Of a DNA stretch of 64,000 nucleotides, positions 1 to 11,784 are shown piece by piece. Position 1 is the stretch's first letter. Every line of letters begins with the position of its first letter. The translations under genes and the position numbers were made by a program. The stretch is from Odontocerum albicorne. Lineage: Eukaryota > Arthropoda > Insecta > Trichoptera > Odontoceridae. The notes below the pieces were generated by a model that was given only the letters and a program-made list of their open reading frames with translations, was not told the origin of the DNA and made no database searches. The stretch is from the NCBI GenBank assembly GCA_949825065.1, contig OX463838.1, positions 5,930,251 through 5,994,250 of the forward strand, written 5' to 3'.

Positions 1-210
1 TTATAATCAAACTGTCTATCTAAATATCATTATTCCAATCAAACTGTCTATCTAAATATCATTATTCCAATCAAACTGTCTATCTAAATATCATTATTCC
101 AATCAAATTGTCTATCTAAATATCATTATTCCAATCAAACTGTCTATCTAAATATCATTATTCCAATCAAACTTTATTTCTAATATAAATATCATTATTC
201 CAATCACGTT
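1..210. repeat. 32-bp tandem repeat at window edge
   Basis: About six copies of a 32-bp A+T-rich unit (core AATCAAACTGTCTATC) repeat head to tail and probably continue left of the window. The last unit is degenerate (AATCAAACTTTATTTC). The spacing of 32 was read from successive AATCAAAC starts at positions 5 and 37. No coding potential. Confidence 0.9.
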
Positions 211-752
211 TTCTCTACACATTTGTTTTGTTAGTGCGCCCAAATACTGTCAAACATAATCTCCCTGTCATGCCGTATACTGTCATACATAATCTCCCCA
301 TATCTATCTTATTCTCAGCGCACGCATTTCTACATTAATTTAACTTCTTCCAGTATTTTTACACATCTATATTTAACTTCCGTACTTTAAAATTCTTACA
401 AAAAGACATTTGTAGACTGCCATCTTAGCAGATACTGATACGGTTTGGTTCGAGTGTATATGTTTAATTGTGTCCCATTAACCTTGTTTTTTTTTGCTAC
501 TCGCCGTTTGATATCCCTAAGTAACTCTATCGTTATCTTGCATGCAACTTTATTTTGCTTTTCACATAAATGTCAAAAGTAACACCCAGTTCAGACTGCA
601 CACCTGTTAACATTGGCAAAACTGCATTTTTTTTTTGATTATGTTCCTTAATTTATTAATAACACAAGTGTTTTAAAAAATCCCTGTTCAGGATTAAACT
701 ATTATTCTAATGTACGAGTATAATGAGCCATACCCAGGCGACTTAATAAAAG
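211..752. other. No gene or recognised repeat
   Basis: A+T-rich sequence with scattered stops in all frames. I see no transposon end, tRNA-like box or conserved reading frame here. Confidence 0.5.
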
Positions 753-945
753 CATTTCAAAGTTTTTAAACATAGGATCCAATGTGAAATCCTGGATCCA
801 TGGAATCTTACATTTATAAATTTCAAAGTTTTTGAACAAAGAATCCAATGTAGAATCCTGGATCCATGGAATCTTACATTTATAAATTTCAAAGTTTTTG
901 ATCATAGAATCCAACGTAGAATCCTTGATCCATGGAATATTACAT
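753..945. repeat. 66-bp minisatellite, about 3 copies
   Basis: Three copies of a 66-67 bp unit centred on GGATCCATGGAATCTTACAT. Because the period is near a multiple of three, a short repetitive minus-strand reading frame is produced, but it has no other sign of being a gene. Confidence 0.85.
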
Positions 946-1362
946 TTTTAAATGCACACGCTAATAACTAAGATAAATTGTTCGAGAGACAATAAAGCCT
1001 TTGTGATGAAATCAAAAATACTATGGTAAGCCTGACACTAAGTACTGATGAATCCAAGAGTACTTAAGATATATTTCAGCGAATACCAGAGAGAAGAGAG
1101 TCCACAAATAAGGGTTTCAATATTTCGTATGGTATATGTCCAAATTGGTGATAGGGACATGTTGAAGAACGTGGTCGGAAGACAACATTGTCTCCGACCT
1201 CACTAACATAATCGAGCCTTCGGGTTAAGAACAACCAACATAGACTAGAAATTCATAGTTTCACATTGCATATGTTGGAAATACTACTGAACACGCAACA
1301 TCACTTGCATACATCTAGCGATTATAAGTGTCGATCTCTTTAGTCAGACCTTACCGATCTCT
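946..1362. other. No gene recognised
   Basis: No supported coding region. The part around 1120-1230 has some resemblance to degenerate retroposon sequence but cannot be assigned. Confidence 0.4.
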
Positions 1363-1366
1363 TTAA

Positions 1367-2190
1367 CCCTTCCTTCCCTGTAATGTGTAACTATAGTTCG
1401 GAAAATCTAGGATGAGTCCTGTGGCAGCTCACAAATTTGCCCCAATACAACCTTATAACGATGTTCAGTAATTTTAATTATTTTATCAACTTTAATATAA
1501 GCCTCGATTCTAATAAAAAGCAAGTTATTTAGGTAAATACATTACATAAGGTTGTATTGGGGCGAATTTGTGAGCTGTCACAGGACTCATCCTAGAATTT
1601 CCGAACAATAGTACACATTGCTTCTAAAAACTTTAATATCTCTATAAATATAATAAATATTGGGTTCAGATTTTAGATATTTCTCCGTAATACATTTATG
1701 CATTGAATTAAAAAAATAATATGAATTATAATTAGCACTTATCGGCCAAATCAGAGATATTTTGTAAAAATCGGGAATAAATTCACCAATACAATCAAAC
1801 GTGTGCCAGTGTGAGATGTAGGTATATTCATTCCAAAAAACCCACTATGGTTGAGGAAGTGACGCTATTCACGTCTCACTCTCACTTTACTTCGGTATAT
1901 TGGAACACAAAAAATAGAATCTCAGTTCGCTCGCTTTTCTCGCTTCAGTAGCTTTCGGGCAGTCATTTGAGGTAGTCGCATCGCTCGTTTTGTGAACGTC
2001 GGCCGATGTTTTTTTCATGTTTTCAGCAATTAAATTTCAATTATTAACCCTTTTGACTTCAAATTTATATAATTGAGACGATTGGCTATAAATATTTTTA
2101 TTTTTCCGATTTTAAATCGCTAATTTTTACATGTTTATTGAATACACAGCGCTGGAACGCGCGAATTTTTTTAGCACAGGAAGGGAAAGG
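1367..2190 (+). mobile_element. TTAA-flanked piggyBac-type MITE, copy 1 (subfamily I)
   Basis: Flanked by TTAA at 1363-1366 and 2191-2194. The ends form imperfect terminal inverted repeats (CCCTTCCTTCCCTGT on the left, CCTTTCCCTTCCTGT reading in from the right). No transposase is encoded. TTAA target duplication and CC-starting termini are the hallmark of piggyBac-superfamily elements, so this is read as a non-autonomous member. Without its nested insertion it is about 607 bp, like the other copies at 6839, 8380, 16939, 29662, 31383 and 32112. Confidence 0.85.
1394..1608. mobile_element. Nested 215-bp TA-flanked MITE
   Basis: Long terminal inverted repeats of about 60 bp begin TAGTTCGG on the left and TTGTTCGG reading in from the right. 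They are flanked by TA (1392-1393 and 1609-1610). The host MITE copy at 32112 shows the uninterrupted site GTAACTAGTACAC, which fixes the boundaries. TA duplication points to the Tc1/mariner superfamily. A second copy of exactly 215 bp lies at 50110-50324 and a truncated one at 42309-42467. Confidence 0.9.
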
Positions 2191-2212
2191 TTAATCAGAC
2201 TGCATTCTATTT

Positions 2213-2300
2213 TTTAGGAACCATCAGAATCGAGCCCGAAGCGTTCCGGTAAGACACCAGCATCTTAGCAACTAGGCCACGGAGACCACTACGAATTAGG
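2213..2300 (-). repeat. tRNA-headed SINE fragment
   Basis: On the minus strand a pol III A-box-like stretch (TGGCCTAGTTGCTAAGA) is followed by a B-box-like stretch (GGGCTCGATTC). Spacing is tRNA-like, but there is no acceptor stem or CCA-side partner, so this is a tRNA-derived SINE head rather than a tRNA gene. Confidence 0.6.
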
Positions 2301-2732
2301 GTAAAAGAAAATGTTAGGAAAATCGCGACGTGTTGGAATGTTTTTGACTAACGCACCAGTCGTTAAGATATGGAATAATTTGCTTTTGAAACGTTGCTAT
2401 ATAATTTTTTTCTTAGAATTAGAATTTGAAAAAACTATGTTCCTGGAGGCTTTTAGTTTCGTTTGAATAAATAAGATCATATCATTTTCTTAGTATTGAA
2501 ATCACTTTACGGAGAAAAAATAGATTAAATGAAAATGACTTTTATATAGTTGAGTATGTTAGATGTGGATTATTATTAATGTTTGTAATTTAAATAATAA
2601 TTTTAGAAAGAATAAAAAAAAGTGTAATTGAAATAAAATACTAAAAGGTTTTTTATCTGTTATTTATATCACTACCTTTGAATTTATTGAAAGTATAGTT
2701 TTTATACTTATTATATTAAAAAATAATATTTT
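2301..2732. other. No gene recognised
   Basis: A+T-rich sequence without an assignable repeat, terminal repeat or coding frame. Confidence 0.4.
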
Positions 2733-3129
2733 ATTGTAATTTGTTTTATCAAACACTGTTTATTCCATTTATTTGTAACGGTATAACCCTACCGGTTTCA
2801 AAACTTCCACCTCATCATCAAGGGAGCACAAACAAGACTGAATTATGTTCGAACTGGTACCGACATACACGCTTTTAACGATAAACATTCAGGCTGGGGA
2901 CTGGGGGGGGGAGGGAGAGAGGAGACAATCTCGGCGAGCAGCGGAGAGATTCTAGGAATATATGTGTTTGCCAGATGTTCACCGTTAGAAGCGTGTATGT
3001 CGGTACCAGTTCGAACATAACTCAGTCTTGTTTGTAATCCCCTGATGATGAGGAAAACGCCTTGAAACCGGTAGGGTTATACTGTTACATAAAATGGAAT
3101 AAACAATGTTTGATAAAACAAATTACAAT
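2733..3129. mobile_element. Penelope-like element 3' ends as an inverted pair
   Basis: The left arm is the reverse complement of the 3' part of the element seen at 10217-10708. From about 2985 the same terminal sequence runs forward again to 3129. Both outer ends read ATTGTAATTTGTTTTATC when followed inward. Inverted end arrangements are known for Penelope-like elements. No reading frame survives here. Confidence 0.7.
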
Positions 3130-3461
3130 AAATTTAGGTGGTTTAAACATGTGGACATAATAAATGATGAAAGAATGACTAAATGAGTAAAAAAGTAGAT
3201 AAATAAAAAGTGAACCAGGTTGTAAAAGAATGTCTTAATAAAGGAAACAAGTCAGAGGGGCAAGGTATGTGTAGAGGAGATAAAACAAAGAAAACTGTGA
3301 CTGGACAAGTCAACCAGTTTTCAAAAGTGTGACTAAGTGAGTAAAACAAAACCAGAAGTGTAAGATGTATGTCGAAGAGGCGGACTGAAAAAAAAACATG
3401 CCTGGGCCAGGTTTTGAAAGAATGTGAAGTATGAATAGTAAAATGATATGCGAAGTATATC
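3130..3461. other. No gene recognised
   Basis: Purine-rich, degenerate sequence with loose internal repetition of motifs such as GTAAAA and GAATGT. A minus-strand open frame lies here (3179-3463), but its composition is low complexity and I do not support it as a gene. Confidence 0.4.
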
Positions 3462-3958
3462 AATATTTATTTTTTTATTTTATTTACACATGACAAGAAA
3501 TATACATAATTTGCGAAAAAACAACAGGTAATTTAATTTGGACATACAATTTTAATGAATCTGAGTTTGTTGCCTTTCATTTGTCGTGTCCCCAGTAAAC
3601 TAGGCTCTTGCCTGTATCTCACTGAGGATATTTAGCATGAAAAAATAAATTGATATTTCTTTCAGATTTTCGATTACACAAAAAATAATCCCCGTTGCAC
3701 ATTCTCATCAACCTGACAAACAGTGACACTCAATTACAACTGGAAACATCATGCGAAATCAAACTCCTCACACATCATCACTCCAGAAAGACCAGAAACA
3801 TTCATCCCATAATATACCGCACACAAACATTAAAATAAAAACAAAAATATACAGGAATATAAAATAAAAAAATTAAAACAACAAAAAAAAACCACACTCA
3901 ATGGCTCACACATAGCTTTTCCACACGTCATTCATTCTGAAAGCCCAATATGGAGGAA
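3462..3958 (-). mobile_element. Unclassified retroposon family C, copy 1
   Basis: About 500 bp shared with copies at 4085, 19690, 53582, 56316 and 57136. Read on the minus strand, it ends in CTTGTCATGTGTAAT followed by an A/AATAAA-rich tail, and copies start at different 5' points. That is the pattern of 5'-truncated retroposition. No protein can be read from any copy, so it may be the 3' UTR of a LINE or a SINE-like element. Confidence 0.75.
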
Positions 3959-4084
3959 ACGAAAGTTGCATGTATGGATTTAAACGTTTGGAAGTGTGTT
4001 CGTATCGCCTACCCTTCAAGGAGCATAGCTTGGCTGTATATGTATCTGAATATGTACTCGTATATCCTAATGGCTTGCTGACTT

Positions 4085-4680
4085 CAAGAAAGGTAAAGGT
4101 AGGAAAACCATTTCGACAGTCGATCGGAGCGTGATTGTTATTGCGACAGGACTTTGAGTACTTGGGCTTTCAGGATGAATGACGAGTGGAAAGGATTTGT
4201 GTGAGTTCGTGAGTGTGGGTTTCTTCTTGTTGTTTTAATTTTGGTTGTTTTTGTATTTGTATGTCTGAGTATTTTTTGTTTTATTTTAATTTTAAATATT
4301 ATTCTTATGATTGTGTGCGGTATATTGTGGGATGAATATTGTTGGTCTTTCTGGAGTGATGATGTGTGAGGAGTTGAATTTCGCAAGATGTTTCCAGTTG
4401 TAGTTGAATGTCACTGTGTGTCAGGTTGATGAGAGCGTGCAACGGGGTTTTGTTTTTGTGTAATCAAAAATCGGAAAGAAGTATCGATTTACTTTTTCAT
4501 GCTAAATATCCTCAGTGAGGTACAGGCAAAAGCCTAGTTTACTGGGGATATGACAAGTGAAAGGCAACAAACCCAGATCCATTAAATTTTATGTCCAAAT
4601 AAAATTACCTGTTGTTTTTTCGCAAATTGTGTATATTTCTTGTCATCTGTAATAATAAATAAAATAAAAATCAATATGTG
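4085..4680 (+). mobile_element. Unclassified retroposon family C, copy 2
   Basis: The longest copy of family C, in opposite orientation to copy 1 and only about 130 bp from it, so the two could form a long hairpin. The 5' part contains GATCGGAGCGTGATTG, also present at the distal end of the copy near 57.6 kb. The 3' end is an AATAAATAA-type tail. Confidence 0.75.
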
Positions 4681-5329
4681 AATTTAATAATATTTTAAAG
4701 AAAAAATATTTATTTTTGAAAAAATTGTTTTCAGAATCTAGATGTCTTTTCTTTTTCATAACAAAGAAAAACTACTAAAACCGTTTTATTTATCCAAATA
4801 TTATTTGTTTAGTTCAAAATTAACTGAAATTAAGTCGAGAGTCTGAAATTAAGTCGAACCTTAATAAAAATACCATTTTAGATTTTATTCATATTCAAAA
4901 AGTCAATTCAGCGCAAACTAAAATAAACGCCAAAAATTTCCAGCTTCATCGTTCACAGAGCACTAAATTTGCCAGGGAAATAATTGATTTTAATTCATCG
5001 GCCCGGGAAATGAAGGTTTCACCCTCAATTTGTTCCCAAATACCGACTGTCACAGTTGAAGCGAGCAGACTTAACTGTCATTCCCAGCCATCCCGTGACT
5101 GGCAGATTCCAAGCTCAGGGATAAACTATACCTTTAGTTCAGTTGACACAAAACAAAAACAAAAATTTTAATCAAGAAACTTTTAATCTTATTCCCTAAC
5201 TCGCATTTTTCACGCATGAATGTAAGCCACAAAGTAGTTAGGGGTATTATGCGTTAAAATAAGCTTAACTTATGGTGTGAAATTGCGGTAACAAAGTTTT
5301 CTTATTTAATTTTTAATACAAAAAATGGT
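4681..5329. other. No gene recognised
   Basis: A+T-rich sequence with no assignable repeat or coding region. Confidence 0.4.
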
Positions 5330-5333
5330 TTAA

Positions 5334-5653
5334 ACCTTTGGGGCTAGACGGGACTAGAAGTGTCCCACCTTTTTGTTACTTCAATCTGCATGGTGGGACT
5401 TTTTTTATACCACCTCGAAACATTAAAATTGCTACTGGAATTGAGGTTTAAATTTAGTCCCATCTCTTGAAACTAGTTAATAAGTCCCACCTTATAATTA
5501 AAAACCTTAATGACTTTTTGTTTGTTCTTTATTTTTTTCTTGTTATTGTATTTCTTTACTAATTAAAATAAACCAAATTTGTTAAAAATTTTGAAATAAA
5601 ATTTCTGTGCAACATGGGTTTTTTTATTTGCTAAAATTCCGTGCCTCAAAGAG
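5334..5653. mobile_element. Possible second piggyBac-type MITE family
   Basis: Flanked by TTAA at 5330-5333 and 5654-5657. The left terminus reads ACCTTTGGGGC and the right, reading inward, CTCTTTGAGGC. CTTTG-containing termini next to TTAA resemble classic piggyBac ends. There is only one copy in the window and the inverted repeat is short, so a chance match is not excluded. Confidence 0.45.
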
Positions 5654-5705
5654 TTAATACATATTATTTATAGTTAAGGCATTAAAATTGTGAAGTTTTA
5701 AAGAC

Positions 5706-5894
5706 ATTTTAATTTGTTTTATTGAACACTGTTTATTCCACTTTTTGTAACGGTATAACCCTACCGGATTCAAGGCTTTCCCTTCATCGTCAGGAGAGCT
5801 TAAACAATGCTCCACTGATGATGATGGGAAAATCTTGAAACTGGTAAGGTTACAAAAAGTGGAATAAACTGTGTTTGATAAAACATATTACAAT
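5706..5894. mobile_element. Short Penelope-like foldback
   Basis: Two roughly 85-bp inverted arms of the Penelope-like terminal sequence meet around a small loop near 5800. The arms carry the family motifs TAACCCTACCGG and GTTTGATAAAACA. Confidence 0.65.
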
Positions 5895-5984
5895 TGGTTT
5901 AATATACTACTTAATATAGAATTATGTTTTAGAAACACTGTTTTTTTTTTAAGAATAGATATGACCAAAGTCATAGGTATCCTT

Positions 5985-6115
5985 ATGCCATCGAACACTA
6001 GGTGGAAAAAGTGCATGGGTCGTTTGAGGAGAGTAGCACAGCGCGGAGTTTGAACCGACGACCTTTCGCACGGAAGTCCAGTGCGTTACAGCGCGAGCAT
6101 GCACCTCTAATGACC
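5985..6115 (-). repeat. tRNA-headed SINE
   Basis: The minus strand reads a tRNA-like head with TAACGCACTGGACTTCCGTG and a B box GGTCGTCGGTTCAAAC. The same head is found at 59362 and, more diverged, at 37330. Confidence 0.7.
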
Positions 6116-6194
6116 TTTAAATACTAAACGAATGTATCAATATTTCTGGTTTCTCATACAAAAAGTTTAATTTGTAAAATAAACGTATTTATGG

Positions 6195-6390
6195 TTGCAC
6201 CCTCCGTGGTTTACTTGTAAGGTGCTTTTATTTCACCCTGGTGATGTCAAATTCGATTCCTGGTGGTGTCCGAAAAAATAAAATAAAAAAGGGTTTCCAG
6301 TCTGGTAAGAGATCGTTTGATAACAATTCATATACGCGTTAGACGAGTGCCAGGTTTGTGGTCGCCTCTCCCTCAAAAAAATATTGAGAA
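6195..6390 (+). repeat. tRNA-headed SINE
   Basis: CTCCGTGGTTTACTTGTAAG (A-box region) is followed by a B box AAATTCGATTCC, then an A-rich stretch and a body segment with GGTTTCCAGTCTGGTAAG. It belongs to the same broad SINE group as 41919-42116. Confidence 0.65.
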
Positions 6391-6834
6391 TACATACTTA
6401 TTTATTTATTTTTTCAAAAGAGGCTTAGCCCAATTACTTTGAAAAATACAAGACATATTAAAAAAGAAGAAAAATTATAATACATTGACGAACTACGAGC
6501 TCCATGCCTATACCAGTAGTTCTAAATATAAGAGCTAGATTAATGGTGCTGAATATATTATAGATAGCACCAGTATCTTGACCCAGCTCTTTCGCATTTC
6601 CGCATCATCAAATTAGGAAGAATAATGCATAAAAGAAAAAAATAACCGGAAAAAGTTCAGGATATACACATACTCGTACTTCCAAATATTTATATTAAAT
6701 ATTTTATAATAATACATATTAGTTACGTTTTCAAAATTTTTGTTTCCAATCTATTTCATATGAACTGATTAAAATTTAAAACCCATGAAAAAGTGTCCAA
6801 TATGTATATTTTATCTAAATATTCATTTAATTTA
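6391..6834. other. No gene recognised
   Basis: A+T-rich sequence without a supported feature. Confidence 0.4.
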
Positions 6835-6838
6835 TTAA

Positions 6839-7460
6839 ACCCTTCCCTTACGGTGATAAAAATAATACGCGTGCTCCGGTGTTGGGTAGTGAGTACGCAA
6901 TCAAAAATTAACGATTTTAAATCGGAAAAATAAGAACATTCATAGATAATCCCCTTAATTAATTATAATTGAAGTTAAAAATTATAATAATTGAGATTTA
7001 TTTGCGGAAAACATTAAAAAACCATCTGGCAACGCTCACGGAACTGGCGTACGTCTAACCTATTTGCAAGCTTAGAAGCTACTAGTGGCGCGGAACGTCA
7101 GTCGCATACCCCGGCGCTTACGCTTATGCTTGCGACGTTGAGACAATTCAGCTCCTCGCAATTCAGTCTAGTATGCAAGAGTGAGATGCGAATATAGTGT
7201 CGCGCTTCCCGCATACTATTCACATATCGTCAAGACGAGGCACTCGCAGCGTTTAAATGCGAATTTATTTTCGATCTTTACAAAACACCTCGATGTAGTC
7301 GATAAATTCTGATTATTATTAATATTATTTTTTAAATCAATGCGTAAATATATTATGGAGGAATACCTAAAATCTTAACCTTGTATTTATTATATTTATA
7401 GAGATATTGATGGTTATTAGAAGCAGCGTGTAGAAGATACCCAGCACAGGGAAGGAAAGG
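6839..7460 (-). mobile_element. TTAA-flanked MITE, copy 2 (subfamily II)
   Basis: TTAA at 6835-6838 and 7461-7464. It is a reverse-oriented subfamily II member (internal motif GTGTTGGGTAGTGAGTACGC near the left end) of 622 bp. It shares its interior with the copies at 8380 and 31383. Non-coding. Confidence 0.85.
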
Positions 7461-7464
7461 TTAA

Positions 7465-8375
7465 TAGTTAACAAGACAGTTTGAATAAATCCTTTAACTC
7501 TCCCGCGATTCTAGAAGCACTGAGTTTATATGTACCTAAAAAATATAGCCGTGCAAGGAATTACCCTCTACATACCAACTTACAGGACGAATATCATGGC
7601 TAAACACTCAGTCACACGTGGTATAGAAATATTGAACCAACTGAATGACACTGTTGATATATTTTCGCAGTATAAGAAGAATCCTGGCTGATATTCTTCC
7701 TAACGAATAAGCTTACGCTAGAAGCAGACCCTTTTTATGAAACAGGAGAAATCCGTGGAAAGTGGATAACATTTTTTTTTTAAATATCGAGAATGAAATG
7801 CATATAATTTGATACAATAACTCGTAAAATTTTACACCCGACTAAAAGTAATTAAATGAATTCAATTTGGTTATTTGGCCTTGTAATTTTTAATTAACTA
7901 TAATTAATTTCATGTTAAAAAGATATTGGAAAAACCCCTTCGTAGATAAATATACGAGAAGTTATAATGATATGTAAATAAAAGAATATTTTCTCCGATT
8001 CGGTTTATTTTTTCTCTATCACAATATATCAGGTATATTTTCACATTTTTTCCGAGAGTGGATTTTTCCTGTAAGCACACAATTCAGCAATGTGTTTAAG
8101 TATTTACATATATATTTTGAAACCTTATTGCATTATTCATTGTGAGGGGAGATTTTCCAAGAATAGAACGGTCCTCATCTCAGGCAAACTTGAGTGTTTA
8201 ACTATAAAACTTAAACCCAAGCTAAGATCAATTATCTTGGTAAATATGAAAGCTCTATTAAGACTTAAGTAAATAAGTGAACTATTCTGCCGGTTGGTTT
8301 GGCTCGATATATTGTTCAGAAGTTTTTGACGTGATTTATATGCTTTATTAAAATTCGTCAATTCTAATACAAGTT
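7465..8375. other. No gene recognised
   Basis: About 900 bp of A+T-rich sequence between two MITE copies. I see no transposon end, SINE head or convincing frame. Confidence 0.4.
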
Positions 8376-8379
8376 TTAA

Positions 8380-8987
8380 CCTTTTCTTCCCGGTGTTGGG
8401 TATCTTCTACACGTTGCTTCAAATAACCATCAATATCTTTATAAATATAATAAATACAAGGTTAAGATTTTAGGTATTCCTCCATAATATATTAACGCAT
8501 TGATTTAAAAAATAATATTAATAATAATCAGAATTTATCGACTACATCGTAAGTATTTTCTGAATATCGGAAACAAATTCGCATTTAAACGCTGTGAGTG
8601 CCTCGATCTTGGGTCTTGACGATAGGTGAAAAGTATGCGGGAAGCGCGACACTATATTCGCATCTCACTTTTACATACGTCACTGAATAGCGAGGAGCGC
8701 AATTGTCTCAACCTCGCAAGTGTAAGCCACGCCCGAGTTAGCCACCAACCCTGCCGCGCCGCAGTAGCTGTTGAGCTGGCAACGAGACTAGATCTACGCC
8801 CGTTCCGTGAGCGTTGCCAGATGGTTTTTTAATGTTTTAAGCAAATAAATCTCAATTATTATAATTTTTAACTTCAATTATAATTTATTAAGGGGATTAT
8901 CTATGAATGTTCTTATTTTTCCGATTTAACGTACTCACTACCCAGCACCGGAACACGCGTTTCATTTTTATCACCGTAAGGGAAGGG
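8380..8987 (+). mobile_element. TTAA-flanked MITE, copy 3 (subfamily II)
   Basis: TTAA at 8376-8379 and 8988-8991. Length 608 bp. The termini read CCTTTTCTTCCCGGTG and, inward from the right, CCCTTCCCTTACGGTG. It lies in inverted orientation to copy 2, only 0.9 kb away. Confidence 0.85.
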
Positions 8988-9254
8988 TTAAACTTACATT
9001 GAATTAAAGACTTTAATATTTTTCTTAGATATGTTGAAGTTAAATTGTCATTACTCAGTTATCTTCAGCCAAATTATTATTTTTTAAGGTCGCAGATCGA
9101 AACAAGAGTTCTAATAATTTTAAACTAAAATAATAACAATAACTTGATGTTTTAATTTGAAATTAGGTTCAAATTTTATTTATCGAAGAGAATTAATAGT
9201 GCACTTCTAAAATGAGCAAATAAGATAAATAAATAACATGTTTCTTCCCTTTCT

Positions 9255-9345
9255 CAGATGTCACTGAATAAGTTGATAAGACACCTGTCTTCCGACCAGA
9301 GGGACGCGTGTTCAATTTCCATTGGTATCCAATTTCATTAATATG
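9255..9345 (+). repeat. tRNA-headed SINE fragment
   Basis: GTTGATAAGACACCTGTCTT followed by a degenerate B box GTGTTCAATTTCC, then sequence resembling the SINE body at 41919. Divergence suggests an old copy. Confidence 0.5.
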
Positions 9346-9479
9346 ATTTAACTCTGGTTTTCACTTAAGCATTGTTGAAAGAGATATATAGACACATAGC
9401 GATAAACCCGCGAGGAAAAAGAAAAGTTTAATTTAATAATGGAGATGAAGCTTTATGATGTATGCTGAAACGTGGAAAA

Positions 9480-9825
9480 GAGCAAAATAAATCATGTAGA
9501 AATACATACTCGTAGAAGAACACATGGAGTGACAATGTATAAGAATACAGAGTTAAGTGATTAGGGATGAATGTGAACTTAACGTTAATGTGTTCAGTAA
9601 GGTAATTGATATGGTTTTGCTACGTGAAGCGAATTAATGTAGAAAGGCTAACAAAACAAATAAATGAGGACCAAGAAAAGTATGGTTGGATCAAATAAAT
9701 GATATTTTGAAAGAAGGAAAAGTAAAAAATAAGAGAAATCGTAGATGTACGAGAAGGTATATGCATGTGGAAGAGGTGAAATATGAGTGTTGAGATAGGA
9801 AAGTCCGGCGCTCTGTCGATCCTGC
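9480..9825 (+). pseudogene. LINE family F fragment (3' part)
   Basis: Degenerate copy of a non-LTR retrotransposon seen in several places (17825, 49295, 55090, 61835). Shared landmarks are AAGTATGGTTGGATCAAATA, GATATTTTGAAAGAAGG and GATAGGAAAGTC. Stops and frameshifts interrupt every frame. The protein trace is the C-terminal region of an RTE-like ORF2, best seen at 17825. Confidence 0.65.
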
Positions 9826-10216
9826 CTTTTTTACCGTCTAATTTAATTTTATTATCCTATCAATTCCTGTTAGTGTTGATTGGAATGTTGTCAACAATAT
9901 TCTTGCCAGATATACAATGTATAACCGTGTACGAAAAAATAAAGGAATTATGAGTTATTTGGAAAAAAACACATTTCCAGATCACTTAAATACATCTTAA
10001 AACATAAATTAGAAGATGCACTTTTTAATATTTACCTTTATTAAACTTTTGAAGGTCCAGTTAACAAAAGACATTTATTTTACTTGTTTTTGAAAACACT
10101 TAATTTCACAAAGTTGAAGTTTCTTTATATAAATAAAACTTTTGAATGGAATATTTTTATATTATTTATAAAGTTTTATTCAAAGCTTAGTCATTAACAT
10201 TGCGGATGTGTTAAGA

Positions 10217-10708
10217 CATTGTAATTTGTTTTATCAAACACTGATAATTTCTATATAGGAAAGACAGGAAGATCATTTGAAAGGAGATTTCTTGAACACA
10301 AATCCGCCTTTACAAATCCTCTAATGTATTCTGAAATGGCTAATCATTGTCATCGTGAAAACCATACACTTTCTACCGATGATACCAAATTTTTACATAT
10401 CAGTAGTAACGGAAATAAATTGGACAGATTAGAGCCTCTAGAAATTTCTAAGTCAATGCATCGGGGTGAACATCTGGCAAATACATATATTCCAAGAATC
10501 TCGTCACTGCTCGCCTAGGTTGTCTCCTCCCTATCCACAGTCCCCAACCCAAACGTTTAAATTTAGAAGCGTGTATGTCGGTACCAGTTCGATCAGAATT
10601 CAGTCTTGTTTGTGCTCCCCTGATGATGAGGTGAACGCCTTGAAACCGGTAGGGTTATACCATTACAAAAAGTGAAATAAACGGTGTTTGATAAAACAAA
10701 TTACAATT
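10217..10708 (+). mobile_element. Penelope-like element, 5'-truncated, with inverted tail
   Basis: The right end is the family's 3' terminus (TGATAAAACAAATTACAAT). The left edge carries an inverted copy of about 26 bp of that terminus, directly joined to GIY-YIG coding sequence. This matches the end arrangements known for Penelope-like elements. The untranslated 3' part contains GTCGGTACCAGTTCGA and the CCGGTAGGGTTATA motif found in the foldback copies. Confidence 0.8.
10243..10518 (+). pseudogene. GIY-YIG endonuclease domain of a Penelope-like element
   Basis: About 91 codons stay open from the junction at 10243 to the stop at 10516. They begin with the segment DNFYIGKTGRSFERRFLEHK. The FYIGKTGRSF stretch has the Y-I-G core, and the following arginine-rich helix matches the active-site region of GIY-YIG nucleases. 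In Penelope-like retroelements this domain follows the reverse transcriptase and cuts target DNA. The reverse transcriptase is missing, so the copy cannot move by itself. The first Y of GIY and the coding start were lost in truncation. Confidence 0.75.
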
Positions 10709-11544
10709 ATTTATTATATTTTTTTCATAATTTTCTTAAAAAAAATGTTTCTCGTTCAATTTGACAAAATCGAAAAAAAGTGCTTTTTATTGTCTTAAAT
10801 GGTTAATGTTTGTTCAGACTTATTTTTTTTGCAAAGTAATTTTAATCTTCATATAATATGAAAAGTAGGCAAAATTAATGAAGAATATTTTATAGCTTTT
10901 ACTTTTCTTTTCTAAATAAGAAAGAAATATCTGGATGAACTCTTCGCTTCCATTTTCATGAATAAATCATAAGACAAATTAAGTAGTCAAAAACCTTTAG
11001 TACGAAGAAAAAAATATATTCCTTGCTTCATAAAAGCTTATGATAATATTCAATTTGTCTGAAAAAAATTAGATCAAGTTAATATATTATCTAATATTTA
11101 CAATAAGAGTCAAAGGCTTTGTAACGGGATGAGTAAACCTTTTATTTTTCTTTATTAATATCCCACAGCAAATAGGGCATTAATAAATACATCAATACCA
11201 CCACACCATGCTAAACCTACGAAAGTACGATCATATAACTTCATACCAGAAGGCATTGAACTGGTTGAGTGTTAGAAATAGACGCCAAATTCACATACTG
11301 CCTCTATTGTATAATATCCTTAACTGTCCCGTTCCCCCTCTTATCTCGCCGATAATTTTCGGCGTCTTTCCAATCATTGATTAGGTCTACGCTCAATTGA
11401 TGATATCTCACTTTATATGAAAAGGAATGTTCGGGTCCGTCTTTGTGGGGTTTGTGGACATATGCTCACGTATGTGTTTATGGATTTCGTTGAGATGGAT
11501 GATTGACCATGTAACTTGCTTCATTTATGGTACTTTTGTCAGGT
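10709..11544. other. No gene recognised
   Basis: A+T-rich sequence. I see no repeat shared with the rest of the window and no convincing coding frame. Confidence 0.4.
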
Positions 11545-11720
11545 TCGCTGGAAAAATTGCTGCCTGGTGTTAAATAAATAAATATAAAATAAAACCAGTC
11601 TGGAAACCGTTTTAAAACCTCTGGGTTCCAACGGGAACCGCACCCGTAACCTCCGGGCTGGGAGACAAGTGTCCTATCAAGTAGACCATACGACAAACGG
11701 AGGTCGTCGTGTATGCAGAA
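11545..11720 (-). repeat. tRNA-headed SINE
   Basis: On the minus strand, GACCTCCGTTTGTCGTATGG is followed by AGGACACTTGTCTC and a B box GGTGCGGTTCCCGTTGG, then a CCAGACTGG body segment. It is the same family as 41919-42116. Confidence 0.7.
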
Positions 11721-11784
11721 AGCACAGATTTCTGAGCCTGTCTACGCTCTCGTTTCATCCACATTCATAAATCTCGTCATATAT

